18,469 nt of DNA from an uncultured Prevotellaceae bacterium (GTDB lineage Bacteria; Bacteroidota; Bacteroidia; Bacteroidales; Bacteroidaceae). Shown in pieces: positions 1-9,247 of the stretch. The position numbers and the translations under genes are program-made. The notes under the pieces were generated by a model. That model had not been told where the DNA came from. It ran no database searches and worked only from the letters and a program-made list of their open reading frames with translations. The stretch covers positions 1 to 18,469 of the forward strand of contig CAMPCG010000021.1 in NCBI GenBank assembly GCA_946644025.1, read 5' to 3'. Position 1 is the stretch's first letter; each line of letters starts with the position of its first letter.

Positions 1-3000
1 GTCTGCTCCATGCGCTGCAGGCCGGCCATGTCGTACATCTCCAGGGTGGGATAGACGTTGCGGGCGTTCTTCCAGGCGGCGTAGGTCATGCCGCCTCGGG
101 CCAGCACCGACGACATGGTGATGGGGTAGTAGTAGAGGCTGTCGCTGCGCGTGGCGCTGCCGCTGTGGTAGCGGCTCCAGCGCTCCAGCTCCCACCAGTC
201 GGTGTGGCTCCAGCGAACGCCCTGGTCCTCGTCGGTGGGCAGCAGGATGTTGTTCACACCGCTGATACGCTGGCTCTCCACGCCGCAGTAGACGAAGGGG
301 TAGCGGGCGGCGGTGGGGTCCTCGCCGGTGATGTTGGTGGCGGTGGTGAACGAGCCGGCCACGTTGTTCAGGTCGTTGGCGGTGTTCTTCCAGAAGGCCG
401 ACGAGCTGGCGCGCAGGTTGGTGGCGAACCACAGGCCGCCGGCCGTCGTCGAGGCGTAGTTGCCCACGACGGTCGTGGTGTAGATGTGGGCGAAGGTGGT
501 GTTGTCGGTGGTGATGCTCGAGCCGTCCTCAGCGGTGGGCTCTTCTACGTAGATGCCACCGCCGGTCTGCGCGGTGTTGTTCTTCACGATGGTGCCGCTG
601 ACGAGGGCGCAAGGCTCCAGGTAGAGGCCGCCGCCCGTGTCGGCCGCCTCGTTGTTCTCCACGATGCAGTTGCGTATGTGGGCATAGCCGGTGACGAGGG
701 CGCCGGCGCCGCGGCGGCTCGACTCGTCGTTACCGCTGGCGTGGCCGTCCTGAATGAAGAGGCCGTCGAGCACGGCGCGGTTCTTCTCGCGGCCATTGGT
801 ATCGTCGGCATAGTCGTGGAGCTGGCCGGTGAGCTGATTCTCGTCCTCACCATACACGATAAGCTTCTCCTTGGTGGTGAAGAGGTTCTCGGTGAAGGTG
901 ACAACGCGGAAGACGTTACCCGCCGTTCCCGTCTCCTCGTTGATGACCACGCCGCTCAGTCGGGTGGGATAGGCCAGCACGTCGCGCGACTGGTCGCTGA
1001 AGGCGGGCCACGTCTCGTCGCTGATGACGTTGCCGTCGGCATCGCGCTTCTGCACCTCCTTCTCGGTGTAGCCGCCCCAGAGCTGCACGCCACGGGGCAC
1101 GATGAAGGAGTATTCGAGCAGGTTCACCTCCTGCTCGGGGTTGGTGACGGTGGTTCGCGTCGGGGCGTAGGCGAAGCCGGTCTTCACGTCGGTGTAGTCG
1201 CCGGCCAGCTTCACGATGACGGTGCGGTCCTTCAGCCCGGCGAGGCGCTCCTGCAGCGTGGCGGCGTCGAGCGACTCACCGTTCTTGACAGCAGCGAGGT
1301 TCAGTTCCGAAGTGAGCAGCTCCTCGGTGAAGTTGGTCCAGTTGTACTTGTAGTCGGGATTGTCGGCGGGGTCGAAGGCCGTCGCGTCGGTGTTGCCGTA
1401 GTAGCTGGCGGCATACTTCCAGCGGCCGGCGGCGTCGAGCACCTTCTGCAGCTTCACGGCGCAGGCGGCATCCTCGGGCGTGCTGGCCGTAGCCAGGCCG
1501 CCGCCACCGTTCTGCGAGACGTAGAAGATGGCCTTCCCCTCCTCGCTCAGGTCCGGCTCAATGTCCTTCGTGCCGTCGTACTCGTAGGCACCAATATCTA
1601 TCTCGCAGTCCTGAACACGGTCGGCATACGCCACGTCGTTGTCAGGAAGGACGGCAGCCGCTACGCTCTGGTAAAGGAAACTGCTGTTGATTTGAGTCTC
1701 ATTTCTTCCCTTATGACGAAGGGCGGTGAACAGATTGCCGGTGAAGTCCTCTGTACCCATGTTCACGCAGATGGCTTTCTCGCCTGACAAACGGAAGTCA
1801 TTATGAAGGCTGGCAGTTCCTATCCCAAGCAGGTCGGCGTCGAAGGGAGAGTTCTCGGCAGTGGCGGGAACGCCATTGAGGAACGTGTTGCCGACGCCGT
1901 AATTGCCAGTATTACTTTCACTCCAATTGTTGACATTCTTCAAAGTAGCATTGTATGGCTGTGCTATCTCCGATTGAATATAACAGTGAATAAAAGGATT
2001 GACATTATTTACATTTGTATTGCGATCGCGTATAGCAATGCCATTATTGCCATAAATAATGGTGTTGGCAATAAACAGATTGGGATTGGAAGCCGTTGCC
2101 AGAGAAATGGCTCCTCCCATGTAATTGTTGTTTTCTTTAAGCTGGCATGTGTTATAGACTATGGTGTTGTTGTAGAATCGTCCCACGCAGAAGCCCACGC
2201 CGCCTGCCGAGCCATTGCTGTAGTTTTTGGCGAAGAGCGAGTTGAAGCAGGTGCCCTCGTACATGAACATACCTCCGGCGAAGATTTGGTTCTGACTATA
2301 GCTGGCTGTGTTGCGCATGGCGGCCGTGTTGTCGAGCACGAAGCATCCCTCTACCGACGAGTTGGAGCCGTCGCAGAAGATACCGCAGCCTTTCACTCGC
2401 CCACAGTAGGTCATATTGTTGACGATGATGCAGTTTTTCAGTCGTGCTCCCTCGTACATGTTCACGCCGGCTCCACCTCCATGCGCCATAATTTCGTCGC
2501 TGAGGAAACCGTGACGGATGGTGAAGCCATCCCACACCACGTCGCTGTATTCTACATAGTGCGAATCTTTTTCCTTTGTTCGGGTGGTTGAGGTGCGGCT
2601 GTTTTTCTTCACACGGTCGGTATGGCACAAATCATCGCCAAACTTGTTGTCTTTTACTAATGGGTCGCCCACTCTGCCGCCGCCATAGGTGGGCACGGTG
2701 ACGTCGGGCATGGTCAACACACGCTTGCGCAGGGTGGTGCGGTGGTTCTGGGGGGTGTAGTTTGTTTTAGTAGATAAAGAGGGTGATGATGTACTGGTTA
2801 CAGTCCTGTTAGTATCAGAATTATCTAACACGTATGAGGGTTCCTCAAACATATTTATAATATGCAGATTCGCCATCAGCACTTCCCTCCTGTTGGGATT
2901 ATTGTTCAATGCAGGTAAGTTTCCTGTTTGTGGGTCGGTAGCTTTTGTACCAGGGGCAGCCATTATCCTTACTGTAAAGTCACCAGCAGTCTCCTGCACA

Positions 3001-6000
3001 GCGTCGAACGTATATCGTTTCAATTTATAGGGGGTTGATCGATTGGCGCAATAAATTGTTTGCGATACACAGGTGTCGCCGCTGGAATTGATAACATAGA
3101 ATGTAATACCCGTATTTTCGTCGCCTATGTCGTGACCTCCTCCTGTAGCCCTATAAAATGCAGCCAAATCAGCTTGAATCTTATAATGTCCGGCAGGAAC
3201 ATTCTTCATGGTTTGCCATACGCTCATTCCAATCATGCCACCACTCAATTCCATACCTCGCGGCACAACACCAATTACATCTCCATTGTCATCGACAACA
3301 TCTCTGTTTCCATCAAACCTAAAACTATTATAATCTACGTTGTTGGGCCTATTTGCATAGATTAGCTCCCAACTATTATTACCTCCGCCTTGATCACCAA
3401 AATATTGATATACGTACTTCTCTCCACTGGACCATGTCACACCACCTACGGTTTCGCCACCATTAGGAGCGGTTTTATCCGTCTTATGCCGTTGAGCAAA
3501 AACATTTGTGTTGGGTGCAGCATAGAGCATATCGGGATAGCGCATGTATGTGGTGGTTTGCTCTTCATGATCTGCCCATCTATAATAATTTAAGATGGAA
3601 ACGTCTTCATCAATTGTTGTTTGGCTGTCTTCAACTATGGTTTCAGAAAGGTCATCGTCCCAGTATTTGACGGCCTCGGAGTTCAGTGTCTCGTTGTCCT
3701 GCTTCGGGTCTGTGTCTGATATTTGCAGTATGGTCTCGTAGTCCTCTGGCTCAAGGTTCTGTGCTGGCAACGACTTTGGAATGTTCGTTACGGCCGACAT
3801 CAGCGCCTGTCGCTCGGTGATGCCGGGTGCAGCACCGTTGTTGACGGGGAAGCTGCCGAGGACAGTGGTATTGTCGCGCATGACGAAGCCCTTGTAGTCG
3901 GTGTATTTGCCGTTGGATACCCACACCTGCACCGAGTCCACGCCCTCTATGCGCTCGTTGCTCTCCTCGGGCAGGGCGTTGTAGGCTGCTGCCCGCTCCA
4001 CGGCGTATTGCAACCCGCCCACATAACGCTCGTCGCGGTTGTTGTTGATCCAGCCGTTGGCGTTGCAGGCAGCAATGAAAGCAGCCAGATTAGCATAGTC
4101 GGCAGCGTCGTTCCAACCGGTTCCTTCGTGGTATGGGTTGGCGCGCCAGAAGGAGCGCGAGGCTCCCGAAATCTCGCCGTAGGGGAAGCGGGGGTCGTAG
4201 GCGTAGCCGGCGGTGAAGCCGCTAACGGTGCTTCCCTGCGAATTGATGGTGGATTCTGTTGTGACAGTGGGCGTTGAGCCGTCTTGCAGCGTCTCCGTCT
4301 CGCCGTCGCGTTCGCCGCCGCTGTAGACGTTTGTCTCCGTAATCCACGTCTTGGTAACGGTGGTGGTGCTGGTTCCCCCCGTCTTCTTGTCGGTGAACCA
4401 TACACGTCCGAACCCGCCGCAGTATTTCTCGTCGGTGGTGAGCACGGGGTTGCCGTTGGCATCGAGGATGCGGTCGCAGGTGGGCTCGGCGTCGACGTAG
4501 TCGCCCGTGGCCAGTTCGGGTCCTGCGATGTTGTCGAGGCGATAGACGGTGTTTCCGGCTATGGCGTTGCTCCATGACGAGCCGTCGCGCCGTCCTGCGC
4601 CGTCGGGTGTGACGTAGATGACCGTCCCTGCCTCTGGCAGCTTCACGTCCTCCACGGCTCCGGCGTCGGGTGCGCCGCCGTAGCTGCGGTCTTTCCATGC
4701 GGCGTCGTAGCTCATGGCGAGGGAGTTGACGCGGTAGGTGTCTTCACCCTGCGGCGAGAGCCAGTCGGTGGTGCCGGTGTCGGGGTTGGCGCCGTTGACG
4801 ATGGGGTTCATGTTGAGGGGCTCGTAGCTGACGACGCCGCCATAGAGGGGCTTGTCGGTGTCCTCACTGTGACCCACGTTGCGGCTGGGGTTGGTGAAGT
4901 AGGGGTAGCTGAGGGTCTTGAGATAGGCAGGACTGGTGCCTTCGACATAGTTAGGGTTGGGCTGGCGGTCCTGCTTCTTAGAGCGGGTGAGGATGTTGAA
5001 GCACTTCAGGTCGGCGGGCATCCCGTTGGGCTTTGCGGCGTCCCAGTCGAGGTAGATGTAGTTGCCGATGATGGAGGGCGACCAGGCGCAGCTGACGGGG
5101 TTTTGGATGTCGGTGCGGTCGGGGATAATCTGCAGACCGTTGGAGAAGAGAATGCTGTTGTATATCTCTATCTGGTAGCGGTCGGGGTAGTCGGGGCAGT
5201 TGCCGGTGGCGTTGGGGCTGTACTCGTAGCCGCTGTAGTTGGGCGACTCGGTGGCCTTCAGGGCGTAGCCGCAGTTGTTGACGATGTCGCAGTTGCGCAG
5301 CCACAGGTGGGCGTTGCCGCGAGCGCGGACCACGGCGCCGTCGGTCTGGTGGGTCTCGAAGTAGTGGTTGTCGCCCTGCATGTCGCCGGCGGTGGAGTTA
5401 CGAATGACGCAGTTCACAATGGTGAGCTCGGCGCGTGTGAGCGTGCCGTCGGCCTTGGGGTTGTTGCCGTTGACGTAGACGGCGGCACCCTCGGGGGCGG
5501 AGCAGTTGGAGAAGACACAGTTACGGATGAGGTTGCCCTTCATGTCGATGCGCTCCGCCTGGGGCCGTGAGGTGTTATTGATGATGAGGCCGCCGCCGTA
5601 GCGCACGTCCTCGGTGGAGTAGGTGTGCGTGGTGCCGAGGTTGGCGTTGCCGGAGTAGAGGCGGAATCCGTCGATGATGACGTTGTGCTGGTTGATGATG
5701 GCGAAGACGTGGGCGCCGTTGTTCATGTAGGTGCTGTTGAGCACGTTGGCGCTGACGCGGGTGGCCGTCTGGCGCTGGTTGCGTCCGGAGGTGTCAGTGT
5801 TGGCGTTGGTGGTGGGGAAGGAGCCGTAGAGGCGCATGTTGCTCACGGGGCGCAGGGCGGCGGTGCGCGCCTGGGTGCCGAGGTAGCTGCCGGTGCCGGC
5901 GGTGTTGATGGAGCCTTCCTTAACGAGAATCTGCACGTGCTGGTAGTGCGTGCCGTCGAAGTCGTAGTAGGTGGAGGCCTCGTCGCCGCCCTCTACGAGG

Positions 6001-8021
6001 TGCTGCTTGAAGTAGACGATGGCGTCGGGCACGTTGCTGGCGGGTTTAGCCCACGACATGCCCACCTCGTTGCCTTCCGCGTTGTCGTCCCATCCGGTGC
6101 TCTCCTCTCCGTTCTGCTGTCCCACGACCTTTCGCTGGGGGTCGACGAAGATGGTGGGTATGAGGTCGCTCTCACCGCTCTCCAAGGAAGCTACGAGTGC
6201 GTGCTGGAAGTCGCGGGTGGTGTGGGCCAGTGCGCCGCAGGAGCTGATGGCCTCGAAGTGTCGGCCCACGGCGTCGACGTCGGTGTGGGCATGGAGCACG
6301 CTGCTGCTCACGCCCTGGATGGCGTCGGTCACCTGGACGGACTTCAGGCGCAGGGCCGAGGTGGAGAGGGGATGCCAGTTGTAGACGCGCTGGTAGGGCT
6401 GGCCGGGCGCGGTGGCGGTGGGATCGATGACGCCGTCGTCGCCATACTGTATGCCGGCGGCGCTCTCGCTGGCGCCCCACTGCAAGGTGGGCTGGCGGAA
6501 GACGGGGAAGTTGCCGGTGGAGCTGCCCGGCTCGGGGGTGTTGACCGAGGCGAGGGAGACGACGGCCTGCTTCGTGGCCGACGACCAGTCGGTGATGTCG
6601 TGCTGGGCGAAGGCGCTGTGGTAGACGGAGATGACGTCGGTGGCCTTGGCATTGCCCTCCTTGAAGGAGGCAAACTGCACGTTGTTGTTCACGGGCGAGC
6701 TGTTGCCCCATGCCACGGTGTTGTAGATGGTGCCTCGGGTGCGGACGTAGATGCCTCCGGTACGTCCGTGGCGACGGCCGTAGTAGACGACGTCGGGACC
6801 TATGCAGGCGTTGTTGACCACGGTACAGTGGTTGAGCGTGCCGCCTTGGTCGAGGTAGGCTCCGCCGGCCTCGGCGGCAGCGGTGCAGTTGGCAATGACG
6901 GTGGCCACACAGAAGGGGCTGTACTGCGAGGCCGCTGCGGTGAGGGTGGCATCCTGGCTGAGGGCCGACGCCTCGGGGTAGTCGTAGGCATCGCCATTGG
7001 CGCGGCAGATGGCCACGCCGGCACCGATACGCGCTGCGCTCTGCAGGATGTAGCTGTGCTGCACACTGCCGTCGTAGTCTATACAGACGGCTCCGCCGTA
7101 GCCCTGCACCACGCCCACGCCGGCAGACTGGCAGGTGTGGACGTAGCAGCGCTCGACGGTGCCGCCGCCGTCGAGATAGACACCGCCGCCACGCTGGGAG
7201 GCGGAGCAGCGCTCGACGATACAGTTGCGCAGCAGGGCGTTGCGTACCATGTAGACGCCGCCGCCGAAGCCGGTGTGGTCGTGGCCGCTGGTGACGGTGC
7301 TGCTGGCGTTGCCCTCGCAGATGGTGAAGCCGTCGACGCAGGCCTCACGGGCCAGACCCTTGTAGTGGCCGGGATGGGAGGCGTCGTCGATGGTGCCGTT
7401 GGTGCCAAACCATACGACGTGGTAGCTATTCAGCGGGAAGGAGGTGGTGTAGCGCCCGCGGGAGGTGTCGTAGGTGAAGGTGGAGGAGATGACGGAGTGG
7501 TTGCCCGAGAGGATGGTCTTGTACTTCAGGTTCCAGCGGCGCACGGCGTGCTCGATGTCGTCCTGCTCGATGAGCTGCTCGTCGGCACCGAGGGTGCGGT
7601 CGTTGGTCATGATGCGCTTATAGGGCAGGGTTTCAACCCCGTTGCCGTCGTCGGGGGCCTCGTCGCCCTTGAATCCGCCAAAGACGTAGATGCGCTCGTA
7701 GATACGGAAGGAGGTGTTGAAGGATGAGCCGTCGGAGTCGTCGGTGGCGCGGCGGGTAGGCACGTATTTCTGGCCCTCGCCCTCGGCTCCGGCCACGAAG
7801 ACGTAGCCCACGGCGTCGGCATGCTGGCGTATCTCCTCGTAGAGGTCGTCGATGGCGTTCTGCAGGTTGCTCTTGGCCGTCTCCCACGACAGGCCGTCGT
7901 TGGCGTAGGCGCCCTCGGCACCATTGACGTAGCGGACGCGATAGTCGGTGGCGGCCTGGGCGGCGGTGGCCCATGCCACAAGGGCTGTCAGTGTCAGTAT
8001 GATTAGTCTGTGTAGCTTCAT
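1..8021 (-). CDS. Giant secreted right-handed beta-helix protein, probable surface adhesin (C-terminus outside window)
   Basis: I read this frame from ATG 8021 to position 1 and found no in-frame stop, so at least 2673 residues are encoded; the C-terminus is not visible. Residues 1-23 (MKLHRLIILTLTALVAWATA then AQA) form a Sec signal peptide without a lipobox Cys. The rest is built from beta-helix units. Unit starts resemble YV..G...DGSSW..A (about residues 31, 1136 and 2166), followed by GGF/GSF/GGY strands and TILSG/TVLGS/TRLSG motifs as in DUF1565-type proteins. Unit ends resemble DAGAVE (about 1122) and DIGAYE (about 2141). Another sub-unit starts near 640-720. Many rungs read GGG.Y plus N/R-NC-IV. 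Residues about 1528-1726 look like a beta-sandwich (jelly-roll) domain instead. It begins 38 bases after the ATPase-like gene, last in a fimbrial gene array, so a tip or surface adhesin secreted by the type IX route is inferred. A polysaccharide lyase is possible, but no catalytic motif was recognised. Confidence 0.88.
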   Translation of the reverse strand, partial: MKLHRLIILTLTALVAWATAAQAATDYRVRYVNGAEGAYANDGLSWETAKSNLQNAIDDLYEEIRQHADAVGYVFVAGAEGEGQKYVPTRRATDDSDGSSFNTSFRIYERIYVFGGFKGDEAPDDGNGVETLPYKRIMTNDRTLGADEQLIEQDDIEHAVRRWNLKYKTILSGNHSVISSTFTYDTSRGRYTTSFPLNSYHVVWFGTNGTIDDASHPGHYKGLAREACVDGFTICEGNASSTVTSGHDHTGFGGGVYMVRNALLRNCIVERCSASQRGGGVYLDGGGTVERCYVHTCQSAGVGVVQGYGGAVCIDYDGSVQHSYILQSAARIGAGVAICRANGDAYDYPEASALSQDATLTAAASQYSPFCVATVIANCTAAAEAGGAYLDQGGTLNHCTVVNNACIGPDVVYYGRRHGRTGGIYVRTRGTIYNTVAWGNSSPVNNNVQFASFKEGNAKATDVISVYHSAFAQHDITDWSSATKQAVVSLASVNTPEPGSSTGNFPVFRQPTLQWGASESAAGIQYGDDGVIDPTATAPGQPYQRVYNWHPLSTSALRLKSVQVTDAIQGVSSSVLHAHTDVDAVGRHFEAISSCGALAHTTRDFQHALVASLESGESDLIPTIFVDPQRKVVGQQNGEESTGWDDNAEGNEVGMSWAKPASNVPDAIVYFKQHLVEGGDEASTYYDFDGTHYQHVQILVKEGSINTAGTGSYLGTQARTAALRPVSNMRLYGSFPTTNANTDTSGRNQRQTATRVSANVLNSTYMNNGAHVFAIINQHNVIIDGFRLYSGNANLGTTHTYSTEDVRYGGGLIINNTSRPQAERIDMKGNLIRNCVFSNCSAPEGAAVYVNGNNPKADGTLTRAELTIVNCVIRNSTAGDMQGDNHYFETHQTDGAVVRARGNAHLWLRNCDIVNNCGYALKATESPNYSGYEYSPNATGNCPDYPDRYQIEIYNSILFSNGLQIIPDRTDIQNPVSCAWSPSIIGNYIYLDWDAAKPNGMPADLKCFNILTRSKKQDRQPNPNYVEGTSPAYLKTLSYPYFTNPSRNVGHSEDTDKPLYGGVVSYEPLNMNPIVNGANPDTGTTDWLSPQGEDTYRVNSLAMSYDAAWKDRSYGGAPDAGAVEDVKLPEAGTVIYVTPDGAGRRDGSSWSNAIAGNTVYRLDNIAGPELATGDYVDAEPTCDRILDANGNPVLTTDEKYCGGFGRVWFTDKKTGGTSTTTVTKTWITETNVYSGGERDGETETLQDGSTPTVTTESTINSQGSTVSGFTAGYAYDPRFPYGEISGASRSFWRANPYHEGTGWNDAADYANLAAFIAACNANGWINNNRDERYVGGLQYAVERAAAYNALPEESNERIEGVDSVQVWVSNGKYTDYKGFVMRDNTTVLGSFPVNNGAAPGITERQALMSAVTNIPKSLPAQNLEPEDYETILQISDTDPKQDNETLNSEAVKYWDDDLSETIVEDSQTTIDEDVSILNYYRWADHEEQTTTYMRYPDMLYAAPNTNVFAQRHKTDKTAPNGGETVGGVTWSSGEKYVYQYFGDQGGGNNSWELIYANRPNNVDYNSFRFDGNRDVVDDNGDVIGVVPRGMELSGGMIGMSVWQTMKNVPAGHYKIQADLAAFYRATGGGHDIGDENTGITFYVINSSGDTCVSQTIYCANRSTPYKLKRYTFDAVQETAGDFTVRIMAAPGTKATDPQTGNLPALNNNPNRREVLMANLHIINMFEEPSYVLDNSDTNRTVTSTSSPSLSTKTNYTPQNHRTTLRKRVLTMPDVTVPTYGGGRVGDPLVKDNKFGDDLCHTDRVKKNSRTSTTRTKEKDSHYVEYSDVVWDGFTIRHGFLSDEIMAHGGGAGVNMYEGARLKNCIIVNNMTYCGRVKGCGIFCDGSNSSVEGCFVLDNTAAMRNTASYSQNQIFAGGMFMYEGTCFNSLFAKNYSNGSAGGVGFCVGRFYNNTIVYNTCQLKENNNYMGGAISLATASNPNLFIANTIIYGNNGIAIRDRNTNVNNVNPFIHCYIQSEIAQPYNATLKNVNNWSESNTGNYGVGNTFLNGVPATAENSPFDADLLGIGTASLHNDFRLSGEKAICVNMGTEDFTGNLFTALRHKGRNETQINSSFLYQSVAAAVLPDNDVAYADRVQDCEIDIGAYEYDGTKDIEPDLSEEGKAIFYVSQNGGGGLATASTPEDAACAVKLQKVLDAAGRWKYAASYYGNTDATAFDPADNPDYKYNWTNFTEELLTSELNLAAVKNGESLDAATLQERLAGLKDRTVIVKLAGDYTDVKTGFAYAPTRTTVTNPEQEVNLLEYSFIVPRGVQLWGGYTEKEVQKRDADGNVISDETWPAFSDQSRDVLAYPTRLSGVVINEETGTAGNVFRVVTFTENLFTTKEKLIVYGEDENQLTGQLHDYADDTNGREKNRAVLDGLFIQDGHASGNDESSRRGAGALVTGYAHIRNCIVENNEAADTGGGLYLEPCALVSGTIVKNNTAQTGGGIYVEEPTAEDGSSITTDNTTFAHIYTTTVVGNYASTTAGGLWFATNLRASSSAFWKNTANDLNNVAGSFTTATNITGEDPTAARYPFVYCGVESQRISGVNNILLPTDEDQGVRWSHTDWWELERWSRYHSGSATRSDSLYYYPITMSSVLARGGMTYAAWKNARNVYPTLEMYDMAGLQRMEQ
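1700..3700. other. AT-richer segment inside the giant beta-helix gene
   Basis: Base composition changes inside one open frame. In hand-counted 60-base lines, 3301-3360 has 21 G+C (35%), whereas 5461-5520 has 38 (63%). The AT-rich stretch covers the jelly-roll-like domain, a Ser/Thr-rich linker and the first rungs of the following helix. Boundaries are approximate and the change is gradual on the low-coordinate side. The reading frame is intact throughout. Confidence 0.7.
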
Positions 8022-8059
8022 TTCTCTATGTTGGTGTGCTGTCGCTTTTGGTAATCTCT

Positions 8060-9247
8060 CTAATAATTGGCCTTTTCCTCCTGCCAGTCGTCGATGGCCA
8101 GCAGCGTGGCCATGCCCTCGCGCACCTCACGGTTGGGGAAGTCGAGCAGATAGGAGTTGAACTCCCTGTCGACGGCCTTGATGGTGAGGTAGCCGCTCTG
8201 GAACAGGATGAACAGGGGCGCCTCGCGGTCGGCCTTGTAGTCGAGGAACTCCAGCTCGCTGTGGTACTCCTTGGTGAAGTGCATGAAGTCTTCATGGCAC
8301 CGCGCAAGCAGACGGACGACGTAGGAAGGCGTGCCCGACTTGAACCAGTAGCTCCTGATATCGTTGTTAGCGAAGGTGTTGATGATGCTGAAAGGGTTGT
8401 AGACGTCGACCAGCTTGCGGCTGAAGTGGTAGCCGTCGTACATGTCTTTCAGCCGGGCCATGGTCTGTTCGGTGCTGAGACCCTTTTCGTCGGCCAGCTC
8501 CTGGATGGAGGCTGCGAAGGTGGTGCGAAGTTCCTGCTCGGTGATGCCCAGCAGGGTATCGAAGCGGTTGCTGAAAGTGATGTCGTCGGGCTGGTTGAAG
8601 CCGCTGAACATGCTGACCTGCGAGAACTTGGTAATGCCGGTGAGCAGGACGAAGCGCAGGTGCTCGTCGGTGGCCTTGAAGACGGAGAAGAACACCTTGA
8701 GCAGGTTGCGGTTGCGGTTGAGCAAGGTGTCGTCGTCGTCGTTACCGGTCTCGAGGAGATCGAGCAGCGGCTTGTCGTATTCGTCGATAAGCACCACCAC
8801 ACGCTGCCCTTTCAGCCGGTGTAGCTCGGCAATGAGGTGGCGGAATCGCAACATGATGTCGTCGGACGGAATGTTGGTGCCGGGCTGTGTTTGTGGCGCC
8901 ACGCCATACGCCCTCTCCGCTTGTTCTATAGCGGTGGCAAGGTAGTCGTAGAGTGCGTTGGGGCGGTTATTGTCGATGCCGTTGAAATCGAACAACAACA
9001 CGGGATATTGCTGCCACTCGGTCTCGAGCTGCTCCATGCGCAGACCCTGGAAGAGGTCGCGGCGGCCCTGGAAGTAGGCCTTGAGGGTGCTGACGAGCAG
9101 GCTCTTGCCGAAGCGCCGGGGCCGACAGAGGAAGCATACGTGGCCCTGGGCAAGACGGTACACCTGGTCCGTCTTGTCCACGTAGACGAAGCCGCCTTGG
9201 CGCATCGTCTCGAAGCTCTGTATGCCTATGGGATATTTCATTGTCAT
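8060..9247 (-). CDS. AAA-ATPase-like protein (DUF1703 type), lacking the C-terminal PD-(D/E)XK domain
   Basis: 395 residues. The N-terminus YPIGIQSFETMR...YVDKTD and the Walker A CRPRRFGKSLL (about residues 41-51) are hallmarks of the AAA-ATPase_like family (PF09820). Walker B is VVVLIDEYDKPLLD (about 150-163), and a sensor-like LLTGITKFSQVSMFSG follows. The family signatures DVYNPFSI and YWFKSGTP are present near residues 290-315. Full-length members are usually over 500 residues and carry a PD-(D/E)XK nuclease-like domain (PF08011) after the PNREVREG motif. Here only about 17 residues follow that motif before a TAG stop, so the nuclease part is missing. The upstream stop TAA abuts ATG 9247; the second ATG at 9241 (MKYPIG) fits family starts better. 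Cellular function is unknown; these multicopy genes are often found as loosely associated cargo. It is cytoplasmic, unlike all its neighbours. Confidence 0.9.
   Translation of the reverse strand: MTMKYPIGIQSFETMRQGGFVYVDKTDQVYRLAQGHVCFLCRPRRFGKSLLVSTLKAYFQGRRDLFQGLRMEQLETEWQQYPVLLFDFNGIDNNRPNALYDYLATAIEQAERAYGVAPQTQPGTNIPSDDIMLRFRHLIAELHRLKGQRVVVLIDEYDKPLLDLLETGNDDDDTLLNRNRNLLKVFFSVFKATDEHLRFVLLTGITKFSQVSMFSGFNQPDDITFSNRFDTLLGITEQELRTTFAASIQELADEKGLSTEQTMARLKDMYDGYHFSRKLVDVYNPFSIINTFANNDIRSYWFKSGTPSYVVRLLARCHEDFMHFTKEYHSELEFLDYKADREAPLFILFQSGYLTIKAVDREFNSYLLDFPNREVREGMATLLAIDDWQEEKANY

Noticed and set aside
165..1787. 540-codon plus-strand frame opposite the giant beta-helix gene
   Set aside because: Ala/Gly/Val-rich composition with no recognisable domain; it is the codon-aligned antisense of the minus-strand coding frame with high GC at third positions.
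3060..3593. Two plus-strand frames in the AT-rich part
   Set aside because: The minus-strand frame is open and continuous with the rest of the giant gene, and these plus frames show no protein features.
5625..7727. 700-codon plus-strand frame
   Set aside because: Same antisense artefact; the minus strand has a signal peptide and beta-helix motifs across this region.
1..8021. Possible frameshift or split of the giant gene at the AT-rich segment
   Set aside because: I checked the frame triplet by triplet through 1-4440 and found no in-frame stop; the translation is coherent across the composition change.
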